Positions 41,607 through 52,277 of a stretch of DNA of 64,000 bases are shown here, piece after piece. A program made the translations under genes and the position numbers. Location of the stretch: positions 48,577-112,576 of the forward strand of contig NZ_JMCC02000090.1 of assembly GCF_000737335.2 (NCBI RefSeq), given 5' to 3'. Source of the stretch: Enhygromyxa salina (GTDB taxonomy: Bacteria; Myxococcota_A; Polyangia; Nannocystales; Nannocystaceae). Below the pieces are notes generated by a model, which searched no databases, was not told the origin of the DNA, and saw only the letters and a program-made list of their open reading frames with translations. How positions within the stretch are numbered: the stretch's first letter is position 1; the number at the start of each line of letters is the position of its first letter.

Positions 41607-42962
41607 ATGGCCGGCTTTCATCGCCTGTTCATCGCCAACCGGGGTGAGGTCGCAACCCGCATCGCGCGAAGCTGCGACGAGCTCGGGATCACCCCCGTGT
41701 TCGGCGTGTCTGCGGCGGATCGCGGCGGCCCGTGGACAGAGGGTCGCGAGCAGGTCGTGCTTGGGCCGGCCCGGTCAACGCACAGCTACCTCGCGCTCGA
41801 GCGCGTGGTCCAGGCCGCCCGCCAGAGCGGGTGCACGGCGCTTCACCCAGGCTGGGGCTTCTTGGCCGAGAACCCCCGCTTCGCCGGACTGTGTGAGCAG
41901 CACGGCGTGACCTTCATCGGCCCGCCCGCGCACGTGATGCGCTTGATGGGCAGCAAGACCCCGGCCAAGCAAGCCATGGGTGGCTCGGGGCTCACGCTGA
42001 TCCCCGGCAGCGACGGGATCTTGTCTGATCTCGAGCACGCCCGCCGCGTGGCCGAGACCGTTGGCTACCCCGTGTTGCTCAAGGCCGAGAGCGGCGGCGG
42101 CGGCAAGGGCATGCGCGCGGCCCAGACCGCCAACGAGCTCGAGCAAGCGTGGACGCAGGCCAGCGCAGAGGCCCAAGCGGCCTTCGGTGACGCCCGTCTG
42201 TATCTCGAAAAGCTGATCCAGGGCGGACGCCACATCGAGATCCAGATCATGGCCGACCGCTACGGCAACGTGGTCCACCTCGGCGAGCGCGACTGCACGG
42301 TCCAGCGCAGCCACCAAAAGCTAATTGAAGAGTCGCCCGCGCCCACCCTCGATCCAGACGAGCGCGCGCGGACCTTGGCCGCCGCGGTCGAGGCGACCCG
42401 GGCGATCGGCTACGTCGGCGCCGGAACCATCGAGTTTCTGCTCGATCAAGCGGTCGAGGGCGCGCACGTGCTGCGCTTCATGGAGATGAACACCCGCCTG
42501 CAGGTCGAGCACTGCGTGTCCGAGATGCGCAGCGGCGTCGATCTGGTCCGCGAGCAGATCCGCGTGGCCGCCGGTCATCGGCTCTCGGTCACGCAAGATC
42601 AGATCGCGCTCACGGGTCACGCGATCGAGTGCCGGATCAACGCCGAAGATCCCGCCCAGGGCTTTCGCCCCTCGCCCGGCGTGATCACCAAGTGGGTCGC
42701 GCCCAGCGGTCCGGGGATCCGCGTCGACACCCACGTGCGCGCTGGCTACGAGGTCCCGCCGTTTTACGACAGCCTGATCTGCAAGGTCATCACCCACGGC
42801 GACACCCGCGACGCGGCCTGCGATCAGATGATCCTCGCGCTCGAGCAGCTGGTCTGCGAGGGCGTGCAGACCACGATCCCCATGCACCTCCAGATCCTGC
42901 GCAGCCCGGAATTCCGCAGCCACCGCTACGACACGCGGGCGATCCCCGGCTTCGCGCCCTGA
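41607..42962 (+). CDS. accC: Biotin carboxylase subunit
   Basis: 451 residues, the usual AccC size. ATP-grasp and BC motifs are intact: FIANRGEVATRIARSCDELG, ALHPGWGFLAENPRFAGLCE, AESGGGGKGMRAA, ERDCTVQRSHQKLIEESPAP, FMEMNTRLQVEHCVSE and GHAIECRINAEDPAQGFRP. It lacks a biotin-carrier domain, so depends on a separate BCCP, probably the one at 25.1 kb. It is followed 31 bp later by the carboxyltransferase, together forming an acyl-CoA carboxylase. Carboxylates biotin with bicarbonate and ATP. The start at ATG 41607 is preferred over the longer in-frame ATG at 41589. Confidence 0.93.
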   Translation: MAGFHRLFIANRGEVATRIARSCDELGITPVFGVSAADRGGPWTEGREQVVLGPARSTHSYLALERVVQAARQSGCTALHPGWGFLAENPRFAGLCEQHGVTFIGPPAHVMRLMGSKTPAKQAMGGSGLTLIPGSDGILSDLEHARRVAETVGYPVLLKAESGGGGKGMRAAQTANELEQAWTQASAEAQAAFGDARLYLEKLIQGGRHIEIQIMADRYGNVVHLGERDCTVQRSHQKLIEESPAPTLDPDERARTLAAAVEATRAIGYVGAGTIEFLLDQAVEGAHVLRFMEMNTRLQVEHCVSEMRSGVDLVREQIRVAAGHRLSVTQDQIALTGHAIECRINAEDPAQGFRPSPGVITKWVAPSGPGIRVDTHVRAGYEVPPFYDSLICKVITHGDTRDAACDQMILALEQLVCEGVQTTIPMHLQILRSPEFRSHRYDTRAIPGFAP

Positions 42963-42992
42963 CGGCAGACCCGCAGACTCCAGAGCCCCATC

Positions 42993-44726
<1,734 letters not shown>

Positions 44727-44757
44727 CTGGCCCGGATCGCCTGGGGACGCGAGCAAC

Positions 44758-45648
44758 ATGACAACGCGTGCGGTCATCGACATCGGCAGCAACAGCGTGC
44801 TGCTGCTCTTGGCGCGGCGGCGTGAAGATGGCGCGCTCGAGATCATCCGCGATGAGTCAACGGTCGCGCGGGTGTCCGAGGGCGCGGCCGCCCGCGGGAC
44901 CTTGTTGCCCGCGGCGATCGAGCGGACGCTGGGCGTGCTTCGGCGCTACCGCGCGCTGGCGGACGAACAGGGCGTCACGCAGATCACCGCGGTCGCGACC
45001 GAAGGTCTGCGCATGGCCAGCAACGCCGCGCAATTCCTGGGGCCCGCGAGTCAGGTGCTCGGCAGTCAGGTGCGGCTGATCAGCGGCGACGAAGAGGCGC
45101 GGCTGTCGTACCGGTCGGTCGCGCTCGAGCACCCAACGGTCGATCCCCTGCGCGTCATCGACATTGGCGGGGGGTCGACGGAGCTGGTCGTGGGTCACGG
45201 TCTCGAGGTCGCGCAGGCGGTCAGCCATCGCCTGGGATCCGTGCGGATCTCCGAGCAACTCTTGGATGGCCACCCGCCAAGCCCGGCAGCGCTCGCGCGG
45301 ATGCTGGACCACGCGCGCGAGGTGTTCGCCAGTCAGCCACTCGCGCCGGAGCCCGAGCTGTACGGGCTCGCCGGCACCGTGACGACGACCGCGGGGCTGC
45401 TGCTCGGGCTCGAGCGCTATGATCGTGAGCGGGTCGATCGCACGCGCTTCGAGATCACGCAGATCGCCCAATTGCGCGAGCGGCTGGCGACCCGCAGCCT
45501 GGCCGAGCTGCAGGCCATGCCCACGCTCGGGGTCGGGCGCGCGGACGTGGTCGTTGGCGGCGTGACGATCCTGCTCGCGGCGCTCGAGCACTGCGGCGCG
45601 CAGTGGCTGGTCGTCCGCGATCGCGGGCTCCGCTACGCGCTGGTGTAG
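44758..45648 (+). CDS. Ppx/GppA-family phosphatase
   Basis: 296 residues of the sugar-kinase/Hsp70 fold: AVIDIGSNSVLLLLARR (phosphate-1), RVIDIGGGSTELVVGHG (phosphate-2), and LYGLAGTVTTTAGLLLGLER in the later part. Exopolyphosphatase or pppGpp phosphatase activity is inferred. It lacks the C-terminal HD domain of Escherichia Ppx, as is usual for short bacterial forms. Last gene of the run beginning with the YyaL-type gene, 31 bp after the carboxyltransferase. Confidence 0.9.
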   Translation: MTTRAVIDIGSNSVLLLLARRREDGALEIIRDESTVARVSEGAAARGTLLPAAIERTLGVLRRYRALADEQGVTQITAVATEGLRMASNAAQFLGPASQVLGSQVRLISGDEEARLSYRSVALEHPTVDPLRVIDIGGGSTELVVGHGLEVAQAVSHRLGSVRISEQLLDGHPPSPAALARMLDHAREVFASQPLAPEPELYGLAGTVTTTAGLLLGLERYDRERVDRTRFEITQIAQLRERLATRSLAELQAMPTLGVGRADVVVGGVTILLAALEHCGAQWLVVRDRGLRYALV

Positions 45649-45658
45649 TCGCGAGCGC

Positions 45659-46345
45659 TCAATCCTCGATGACGAGCTCGACGCGGCGGACCACCCATGT
45701 CGGCGCGCCCGCGGGCGCATCGGGGCTTGGCGCGAGCAGCTCCTGGGCCTGAACCGGCAGCGCGTTGGCGCGACCGACGGCGAGCGCGATCGTGTAGCGA
45801 CCCGGCTCGAGACCCAGCTGGCCGATCTTGCCGGAGAGCAGGATCGCGCCGGCCTCGGAGATCTGCCCAAGCGGGTCGAGAGCCAGCGGCAAGCCTGCGC
45901 TGCCGCCATCGACGAAGGCGTAGCCGCGCACGCCAACGTCGGAGATCGGACCGACGCTGTGGCTGGGTCGCAGCGTCCACTCGAACGGAGTCTCGCGGTG
46001 GTAGTGGTGCCGGTCTGGCTCGGGGGGATCTGCGTCGCTGGCCGCGACGCCGCCGTCGGTCTCGAGCACGTAGCTCGAGAAGGGATCTGCTGGTGGAGCC
46101 GCGCCGCTGTCACTGCCGCCGAGATCGAGCCTGGGCTCGGGCGGCAGATCCAAGCCGAGCTCCGCACCCACGTCCGTCGCGGGCGCCGTCGCGAGCTCGG
46201 CGCTGATCTCTCGCACCTCTTCGTTGACCGGCCACACCCACCACAGCACGATCAACGCGCCCGTCGCCGCCAGCAGCCCGCCCGGGATCCACCAAAAGCC
46301 GCTCGTGGCTGGATCGTGAGGTTTGGCTGGCGGTGCGTCACTCAT
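45659..46345 (-). CDS. Membrane-anchored hypothetical protein
   Basis: 228 residues from ATG 46345. One membrane helix near the N terminus (WWIPGGLLAATGALIVLWWV) then an acidic Pro/Asp-rich stretch and a periplasmic domain ending in WVVRRVELVIED. Contains GRYTIALAVGRANALPV, an Ig- or carbohydrate-like strand pattern, not diagnostic. The gene ends ten bases from the convergent Ppx/GppA gene. Unknown function. Confidence 0.7.
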   Translation of the reverse strand: MSDAPPAKPHDPATSGFWWIPGGLLAATGALIVLWWVWPVNEEVREISAELATAPATDVGAELGLDLPPEPRLDLGGSDSGAAPPADPFSSYVLETDGGVAASDADPPEPDRHHYHRETPFEWTLRPSHSVGPISDVGVRGYAFVDGGSAGLPLALDPLGQISEAGAILLSGKIGQLGLEPGRYTIALAVGRANALPVQAQELLAPSPDAPAGAPTWVVRRVELVIED

Positions 46346-46460
46346 GCGCGCTGCGATCCTTTCGCCGGACCAAGTGGTCCAGCCTGCAGCGCGTCGTGTC
46401 GCCGGGTTTTCATGCGGGCTGCTGAGCTTACAAGAGCCGGGGCGCCGCGCGTAAGCGGCA

Positions 46461-47384
46461 ATGCGTGTCATGTCGGTGTGCTGCGTGACCGAGCGGACGA
46501 GCCAGCCGCTATACTGCGCAGACTTGCGGCTAGAACTACATTGTCACTCGACCTGCTCCGACGGCAGCCTCGACCCTGAGCAACTCGCGCAGGCGCTGTC
46601 AGAGTTCGGCGTCGAGCTGGCGTGTCTGACAGATCACGACACCATGGCGGGCTGCGATCGGCTCGCTACCGAGCTTGCGAACACGTCGACCGGGGCACCA
46701 GCCAAGGTCCTGCGCGGGCTCGAGCTCAGCAGCAAGCACGCGGGCCGCACGATCCACTTGCTGATCTGGGGCGTCGCCGATGGGCCGGGCCGCGAGCAGC
46801 TCGAGCGCCGCTTGGCGATCCAGCTGCAGCGACGGCGTGAGCGGATCGTGGCGATCTGTGGGCGCTTCGCCGCGCTCGGGATCGAGCTCGACGCCGAGGC
46901 GATCCTCGCGGGCGCGAGCGGGACCCCGGGACGCCCCGACGTCGCGCGGGCGCTCGTCAACGCTGGCGTCTGCAAGACCATGCGCGCGGCCTTTGAAAAG
47001 TACCTGCGCGACAACGGCCCGGCCGACGTCCCGATCGCAAGCCTCGAGCTCGGCGAAGCGCTCGCGCTCGGCCGCGCCGCAGGAGCGCGCATGAGCCTCG
47101 CGCACCCGCACACGCTGCGCCACTACGCCGTCGTTCGCGAGCTTTTCGTCGAGTTCCGCGACCAGGGTCTCGAGGGCATCGAGGCGTTCTATGGCCAAGC
47201 CAGCCCGGCCCGCGCCGAGCCGTGGCTGCGCCTCGCTCGCGAGCTCGACCTGGTGCCGACGGCCGGCAGCGACTTCCACGGGGACGCGCTCGCAGACGTC
47301 ACCCGGCCGGGCATCGAGATCCCGCTGGCCTACGCGGTGCGCCTGCGCGAGTGGCTCGCAGACGCCCCCGAGATCCGGCTCTAA
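46461..47384 (+). CDS. PHP-domain phosphoesterase
   Basis: 307 residues with the metal-binding histidines of PHP enzymes: LELHCHSTCSDGSLDPEQL, LTDHDTMAGCDR, RMSLAHPHTLRHY, GIEAFYGQ and PTAGSDFHGD. Resembles the YciV/RNase AM group (PhpP), which hydrolyse nucleoside 3',5'-bisphosphate or RNA 5' ends. The first 20 residues before LRLELHCH are not conserved and the start may be later, at ATG 46470 or beyond. Divergent from the hypothetical membrane protein. Confidence 0.85.
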   Translation: MRVMSVCCVTERTSQPLYCADLRLELHCHSTCSDGSLDPEQLAQALSEFGVELACLTDHDTMAGCDRLATELANTSTGAPAKVLRGLELSSKHAGRTIHLLIWGVADGPGREQLERRLAIQLQRRRERIVAICGRFAALGIELDAEAILAGASGTPGRPDVARALVNAGVCKTMRAAFEKYLRDNGPADVPIASLELGEALALGRAAGARMSLAHPHTLRHYAVVRELFVEFRDQGLEGIEAFYGQASPARAEPWLRLARELDLVPTAGSDFHGDALADVTRPGIEIPLAYAVRLREWLADAPEIRL

Positions 47385-47595
47385 CGTCCTTGGCACCCCA
47401 AATTCGGTGTATTTGAGTCGAGTTTGTGCCCGCGCAAACGAGCGCACCCGAACAAACATGGATCTCCCTCCCCGCGAGGAGTTCGCTTCGGGTGAGCGAC
47501 AGAGGCCGCACGGGTCGTGCGCGCTGCTCGATCAGCACATCGAACCCCGCACCCGCTCACCGAGGCGATGTCCATGCAGAGGTCTACACGCCTCG

Positions 47596-48636
47596 CTAGA
47601 TCTGAGCGACGCGGGCGAGCTCGTTGATCAGCGCCCGCGTCTGCGGGTGCGCCTGCCCGGTGACGCGAGCCGGCTCGCCGCCCGCGAGCACCTCGATGCA
47701 GGCCCGCACGCTGTCGCGCAGCGCGGCCAGATCGTAGCCACCCTCGAGCGCGAGGATCAGCCGACCGCCCGCGTACTGATCTGCGATCCCGCGGGCCCGC
47801 GCGCACAGCTGGGCGAACCCGGCCGCGCTCAGCTCCATGCTGCCGAGGGGATCATCCGCGTGGGCGTCGAAGCCCGCGCTGACCAGTACCAGCTCTGGTT
47901 GGAAGCGAGCCGCGAGCGCCGGAAGCATGCGATCCACGATCGCCAAGTAGTCCGCGTCGCCAAGGCCGGCCGGCAGCGGAGCGTTGACGGTGAAGCCCTC
48001 GCCAGCGCCGCGGCCCCGCTCGGCCAGGGTCCCGCTGCCAGGAAACAAGGGGTGCTGGTGCAGGTCGAAGCACAGCACGTCGTCGCGCTCGTAGAACGCC
48101 GAAGCGGTCCCGTTGCCGTGGTGGACGTCCCAGTCGATGATCAGCGTGCGCGCAGACTTGCCCGAGGCGCGGGCGGCCTCGGCCGCGAGCGCGATGTTGT
48201 CGAACAAGCAAAACCCCATGGCCCGATCAGGCTCGGCGTGGTGGCCCGGCGGCCGGACCAGGCACATCGCGCGGCGCGAGGGCGCCTGCTCGGCACACAC
48301 CGCGTCAACGGCCTCGAGCAGCGAGCCCGCGGCCAACTGCGCCGCGTGGACGCTGCCGGTCGAGACCCGCGTGTCGGGATCGAGCGCCGCATGTTGGCCC
48401 GCGAGCGCGAGCAGCCGCTCGACGTGGGCCTTGGTGTGGACCCGCAACAGCGCCGCGGGATCGACGGGGCTCGGGCTGCGGCGCTGAATCGCGGTGTGGA
48501 TCGCAGGCTCGTTCAGCAGCTCGAGCAGGGCTTGCAGTCGCTCGGGTCGCTCGGGGTGGTGGGAGTGGGGCCGGCCCGAATTTGGATCGTGGGCGCGCAT
48601 GGCCTCGTCGATCCAGATCAGCGGGCGCTCACTCAT
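47596..48636 (-). CDS. Histone deacetylase-family amidohydrolase
   Basis: 346 residues from ATG 48636. Zn/active-site motifs are in place: RPPGHHAEPDRAMGFCLFDN (His-His), IIDWDVHHGNGTASAFY (Zn Asp and His), VSAGFDAHADDPLGSMELS. Bacterial members act on acetylpolyamines, acetoin or acetyl-lysine; choice is not possible here. Downstream part reads LILALEGGYDLAALRDSVRA with the Tyr of the GGY motif. Overlaps the upstream YndJ-like gene by eight bases, suggesting joint expression. Confidence 0.9.
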   Translation of the reverse strand: MSERPLIWIDEAMRAHDPNSGRPHSHHPERPERLQALLELLNEPAIHTAIQRRSPSPVDPAALLRVHTKAHVERLLALAGQHAALDPDTRVSTGSVHAAQLAAGSLLEAVDAVCAEQAPSRRAMCLVRPPGHHAEPDRAMGFCLFDNIALAAEAARASGKSARTLIIDWDVHHGNGTASAFYERDDVLCFDLHQHPLFPGSGTLAERGRGAGEGFTVNAPLPAGLGDADYLAIVDRMLPALAARFQPELVLVSAGFDAHADDPLGSMELSAAGFAQLCARARGIADQYAGGRLILALEGGYDLAALRDSVRACIEVLAGGEPARVTGQAHPQTRALINELARVAQI

Positions 48637-49582
48637 TTGTAGCGATCTTGCGTGGACTCGCCGGGGGCGACAAGTGCCACGCCCACGCGCCGAGCAGACC
48701 AAAGCCGAGGGCGTTGACGGCCCCGTGCAGCTGGATCATCGAGCCGATGTCGGGCCACGGCGTGCCCGTGTACTCGCCGATCGCGTAGCTGCCAGCGAAC
48801 ATCATGGCCGCCAACAGGCACGCCCCCGCGAGGGCCGAGAGCAGCGCCGGCAGCAACGGCGTGGGCGGCAAGCTGGTGGACCGTCGCAGCATCCCGACCC
48901 CAACGGTGACCGCGGCGGTGACCGTGAGCAGCGAGCCCACGACCTCGATCAACGGCGAGACCGTGATCCCAACCGCGACCAGCGGGACCGCGAAGACCAC
49001 CCCGACGGCGGCCGCCCGCCAGGGCTCGCGCTGGGGCATCGCGCGACCGAGCAGCCCCGCCGAGATCGGCAAGGTGAACCCCGCGTGATGAAAGTGCACG
49101 GCCGTCAGCAGCACGATCAACGGCGAGAACCCGAGCGGCTCGATCGCCAGGCGATCACACAACAACCAGCCGCTGCCGATCACCGGAAAGCTCAGGCCGG
49201 CCGCGATCGCCAGCTCCGTGTCGTACAGACCGCGCAGGCCACCCTCGCGCAGCATCCCCCACATGCGGCGCAGACCCTCGACGGCCGCGACCACCGTCCA
49301 GCCCGCCCACGGCAGGCAAGCCAGCAGCGCGAACGCCCCCGGGTCGAGGCTCAGCCCCAGCGGCAACAGCAGCGCGCAGGGCAGCTGCGCCCAGCACAGC
49401 GCCCGCCACAGCGGCGACTCTTCGTGGGCGTCGACCACCGCCGCGAGCAGCAGCGGGACCAACACCAGCGGCGAGAGCACGAACAGGACCAGCGGCGCGA
49501 AGTTGCTCGACAGCAGCTGCCAGACGATCCAGATGATGGTCCCAGCGACGGCGCTGTGGCGGCTGATCCGACGCGGCTCCAA
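48629..49582 (-). CDS. YndJ-like polytopic membrane protein
   Basis: 317 residues with about nine or ten helices. VLLTAVHFHHAGFTLPISAG and SMIQLHGAVNALGFGLLGAW match the two histidine-containing segments that mark YndJ-like proteins; the His residues suggest metal or haem contact or a transport channel. No partner transporter gene. Precedes and overlaps the HDAC-like gene. Exact role unknown. Confidence 0.75.
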   Translation of the reverse strand: MEPRRISRHSAVAGTIIWIVWQLLSSNFAPLVLFVLSPLVLVPLLLAAVVDAHEESPLWRALCWAQLPCALLLPLGLSLDPGAFALLACLPWAGWTVVAAVEGLRRMWGMLREGGLRGLYDTELAIAAGLSFPVIGSGWLLCDRLAIEPLGFSPLIVLLTAVHFHHAGFTLPISAGLLGRAMPQREPWRAAAVGVVFAVPLVAVGITVSPLIEVVGSLLTVTAAVTVGVGMLRRSTSLPPTPLLPALLSALAGACLLAAMMFAGSYAIGEYTGTPWPDIGSMIQLHGAVNALGFGLLGAWAWHLSPPASPRKIATNE

Positions 49583-49630
49583 CTTCGCCGCAGTCTACAA
49601 AAGAAACCGGACGCTTGTCAGCTGGGCTGT

Positions 49631-49838
49631 CATACCCCCACCCGGACCGACTCGACCCGTGCTCGGCTTCGCCTCCGCGCGCGTCGACACCCTCGCTTCG
49701 CTCGGGCCCAAGGTCGGCCCGCCTGCTCATACCCCCAGCCGCCCCGACTCGACCCGTGCTCGGCTTCGCCTCCGCGCGCGTCGACACCCTCGCTTCGCTC
49801 GGGCCCAAGGTCGGGCCGTCTGGGGAACGCTTCGCTTT
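49631..49838. repeat. Dispersed repeat family 1, two direct copies
   Basis: Copies at 49631-49729 and 49728-49838 start CATACCCCCA and share CGACTCGACCCGTGCTCGGC, TTCGCCTCCGCGCGCGTCGA and CTTCGCTCGGGCCCAAGGTC. The second copy is longer and ends with TCTGGGGAACGCTTCGCT as in the YyaL-type gene copy. Located between the YndJ-like gene and the small lipoprotein. Confidence 0.9.
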
Positions 49839-49859
49839 CTAGACGGGGTCACCTCGGGG

Positions 49860-50018
49860 TCAGCTCCGGGGCGCGAGGCCGCCCGGGTGGCCCGTGTAGA
49901 CGCACAGCTCGATCTCCGGGTTGCACTCCCGGGTCAGATCGCAGGCCGGAACCAACGCGGCGACGGCGAGGAGGAGCAGAGCGGTGAAGGTGGTCTTGGT
50001 CTGTTTGGTGCGGGACAT
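49860..50018 (-). CDS. Tiny lipoprotein
   Basis: 52 residues from ATG 50018: signal FTALLLLAVAALVPAC with lipobox P-A-C and a mature part of 28 residues containing two further Cys (ECNPEIELC). A GAGGAA box lies 10-12 bases upstream. Convincing by signal peptide and composition though no homologue is known to me. Follows the bipA terminator region. Confidence 0.65.
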   Translation of the reverse strand: MSRTKQTKTTFTALLLLAVAALVPACDLTRECNPEIELCVYTGHPGGLAPRS

Positions 50019-50193
50019 GTTGGCGCGGTTCCTCGTTGCGGTCGCGATCGCTACCGGGTTTCGTTGTGTTGACTCCACTCGCGTCGACCTGCGCCAGCCT
50101 GCGACCGCTACATGTGGTCGAGTAGGCGTTGGGCCGCTGCGATGGTGTCAATCAGACAACGTCGGACGGGTGGTCGGTTTCACGCGGGCCAAC

Positions 50194-50220
50194 AAAAAAG
50201 CGGGACCATGAAGGTCCCGC
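50194..50220 (-). terminator. Rho-independent terminator of bipA
   Basis: On the minus strand GCGGGACC, loop TTCAT, GGTCCCGC then TTTTTT: a perfect 8-bp GC stem with a T run, 32 bp after the BipA stop. One of very few canonical intrinsic terminators in this GC-rich window. Confidence 0.9.
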
Positions 50221-50251
50221 TCTCGCGCAGCTGGGGATATGAGACCCACCC

Positions 50252-52168
50252 TCAGGCAGACGCAGCGGCGACCACCGCGGCGGAGGCCTTGAGCATCCGC
50301 TTGCGGACGTTGTGGTCCAGCCAGCGCTTGCGCAGGCGCAGGTTGCTGGGGGTGACCTCGATCAGCTCGTCCTCTTCGATGAAGGACAGCGCGTCCTCGA
50401 GGCTCAGCTCGCGCGGCGGCGTCAAGAACACCTTCTCGTCAGCGCCGCTCGAGCGCACGTTGGTGAACTTCTTGTTCACGTTGGGGTTGACGATCAGATC
50501 GTTCTCGCGGGCGTGCTCACCCACGATCATGCCGGCGTAGGTGCGGACCTGCGGGCCGACGAACAGGACCCCGCGCTCCTGCAGGCGCGCGAGCGAGTAG
50601 GTCATGCTCTCGCCTGCCTCGAGCACGATCAGGACCCCGCGCGGGCGGTTGCGGGTGGCCCCGAGGTGCGGGCCGTAGCCCGCGAAGATCGAGGCCATGA
50701 TCCCGGTCCCGCGGGTGTCGGTCATGAACTCCGAGCGGTAGCCGATCAGGCCGCGCGCGGGGATCTTGAAGCCCATCTTGGTCCGCCCGTTGCCGAGCTC
50801 TTCCATGGTGGTCATCTCGCCGGTCCGGCGGCCGAGCTTGTCGATCACGGCGCCCGCGTACTCGGAGTCGCACTGCACGAGCAGGTTCTCGTAGGGCTCC
50901 TCGAGCTTGCCCTCGGCGTTCTCCCGCAAGATCACGCGCGGGCGCGAGACGCAAAACTCGTAGCCCTCGCGGCGCATGGTCTCCATCAACACCGAGAGGT
51001 GCAGCTCGCCGCGACCGGAGACCTCGAACTCGTCGGCCGACTCGGTGTTGTCGACGTGCAGCGCGACGTTGGAGCGCAGCTCGCGAAACAGCCGCTCGGA
51101 CAGCTTGCGCGAGGTCACCCACTTGCCCTCGGTGCCGGCGAAGGGGCCGTCGTTGACGCGAAACCGAACCGCGAGCGTGGGCGGATCCACGGACAGGGCC
51201 GGGAACATGCGGCGGCGCTCGACCTCGGGGTCGCTGAGCGTGTCGCCGACCTGCAGCGAGCTCATCCCGGCGATCGCCACGATGTCACCCGCGCTGGCCG
51301 AGGCGACCTCGAACCGGCCGAGGCCACGAAACGCGAGCAGCTTGGCGACGCGGAACACCTCGGTGCAGTCGCGGACGGGGTCCGGCGTGGAGCCGGGCGT
51401 TGGGCGGATCTGCGCGAGCCGCTTGCCGGCCTCGATCGTGCCGCTGTCGATCCGGCCGATCGCCAGATAGCCCAGGTAGTTGTCGTGGTGCAGCGTCGAC
51501 ACCCACATCGCGGGCGGGGCGTCGAGCTGGACCTGCGGCGCCGGGGCGCGCTCGATGATCAGATCCAGGATCTGCGAGATCGGCAGGCGCTCGCCGTCCT
51601 CATCGTCGGGCTCGGCGACCACGTAGCGCTCGCGCGCCGAGCAAAACACGACGGGGAAGTCGAGCTGGTCGTCGCTGGCGTCGAGCCCGGCGAGCAGATC
51701 AAAGGTGCCGTCGACGGCCGCGTGCGGCTCGCAGCCAGGTCGGTCGATCTTGTTGACGACCAGCAGGATCTTCAGGCCCATCTCGACGGCCTTCTCGGTC
51801 ACGAACCGGGTCTGCGGCATCGGGCCCTCGAACGCGTCGACGACCAGGAGCACGGCGTCGACCATGTTGAGCACGCGCTCGACCTCGCCGCCAAAGTCGG
51901 CGTGGCCGGGGGTGTCGACCAGGTTGATCCGGTGGTCTTTCCACGACAGCGCCGTGGGCTTCGAGGTGATCGTGATCCCGCGCTCACGCTCGAGATCGCC
52001 GCTGTCCATCGCCCGCTCGGTGCCGACTTCGGTGCGCTCGAACGCCCCGGCCTCGGTCAGCAGGGCGTCGACGAGCGTGGTCTTGCCGTGATCGACGTGG
52101 GCGATGATCGCCAGGTTGCGGATGTCGTCGCGGGTATGGTTGCCTGTGGTCACTAGGCGGCGGAACAT
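50252..52168 (-). CDS. bipA: GTP-binding protein TypA/BipA
   Basis: 638 residues from ATG 52168; GTG 52153 (VTTGNH) is an alternative. Translation-GTPase motifs are complete: AIIAHVDHGKTTLVDALL, the switch-I region GITITSKPTALSW, VDTPGHADFGGEV and VNKIDRPG. The C-terminal part includes GRGELHLSVLMETMRREGYE and LSLEDALSFIEEDELIEVTP, BipA-specific. It binds ribosomes and helps large-subunit assembly and stress adaptation. Divergent from the alpha/beta-hydrolase lipoprotein gene, and terminated by an intrinsic terminator. Confidence 0.95.
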   Translation of the reverse strand: MFRRLVTTGNHTRDDIRNLAIIAHVDHGKTTLVDALLTEAGAFERTEVGTERAMDSGDLERERGITITSKPTALSWKDHRINLVDTPGHADFGGEVERVLNMVDAVLLVVDAFEGPMPQTRFVTEKAVEMGLKILLVVNKIDRPGCEPHAAVDGTFDLLAGLDASDDQLDFPVVFCSARERYVVAEPDDEDGERLPISQILDLIIERAPAPQVQLDAPPAMWVSTLHHDNYLGYLAIGRIDSGTIEAGKRLAQIRPTPGSTPDPVRDCTEVFRVAKLLAFRGLGRFEVASASAGDIVAIAGMSSLQVGDTLSDPEVERRRMFPALSVDPPTLAVRFRVNDGPFAGTEGKWVTSRKLSERLFRELRSNVALHVDNTESADEFEVSGRGELHLSVLMETMRREGYEFCVSRPRVILRENAEGKLEEPYENLLVQCDSEYAGAVIDKLGRRTGEMTTMEELGNGRTKMGFKIPARGLIGYRSEFMTDTRGTGIMASIFAGYGPHLGATRNRPRGVLIVLEAGESMTYSLARLQERGVLFVGPQVRTYAGMIVGEHARENDLIVNPNVNKKFTNVRSSGADEKVFLTPPRELSLEDALSFIEEDELIEVTPSNLRLRKRWLDHNVRKRMLKASAAVVAAASA

Positions 52169-52277
52169 GCACGGGCGTGCGTGCGTGTGCAAGCGTGCGC
52201 ATGTGTGGCGGCGCGCGGCGTGAAGCGCTCGATCGGCCAGGATGGACCTTGGCCGCCACCCATCGCACACTCGCGTC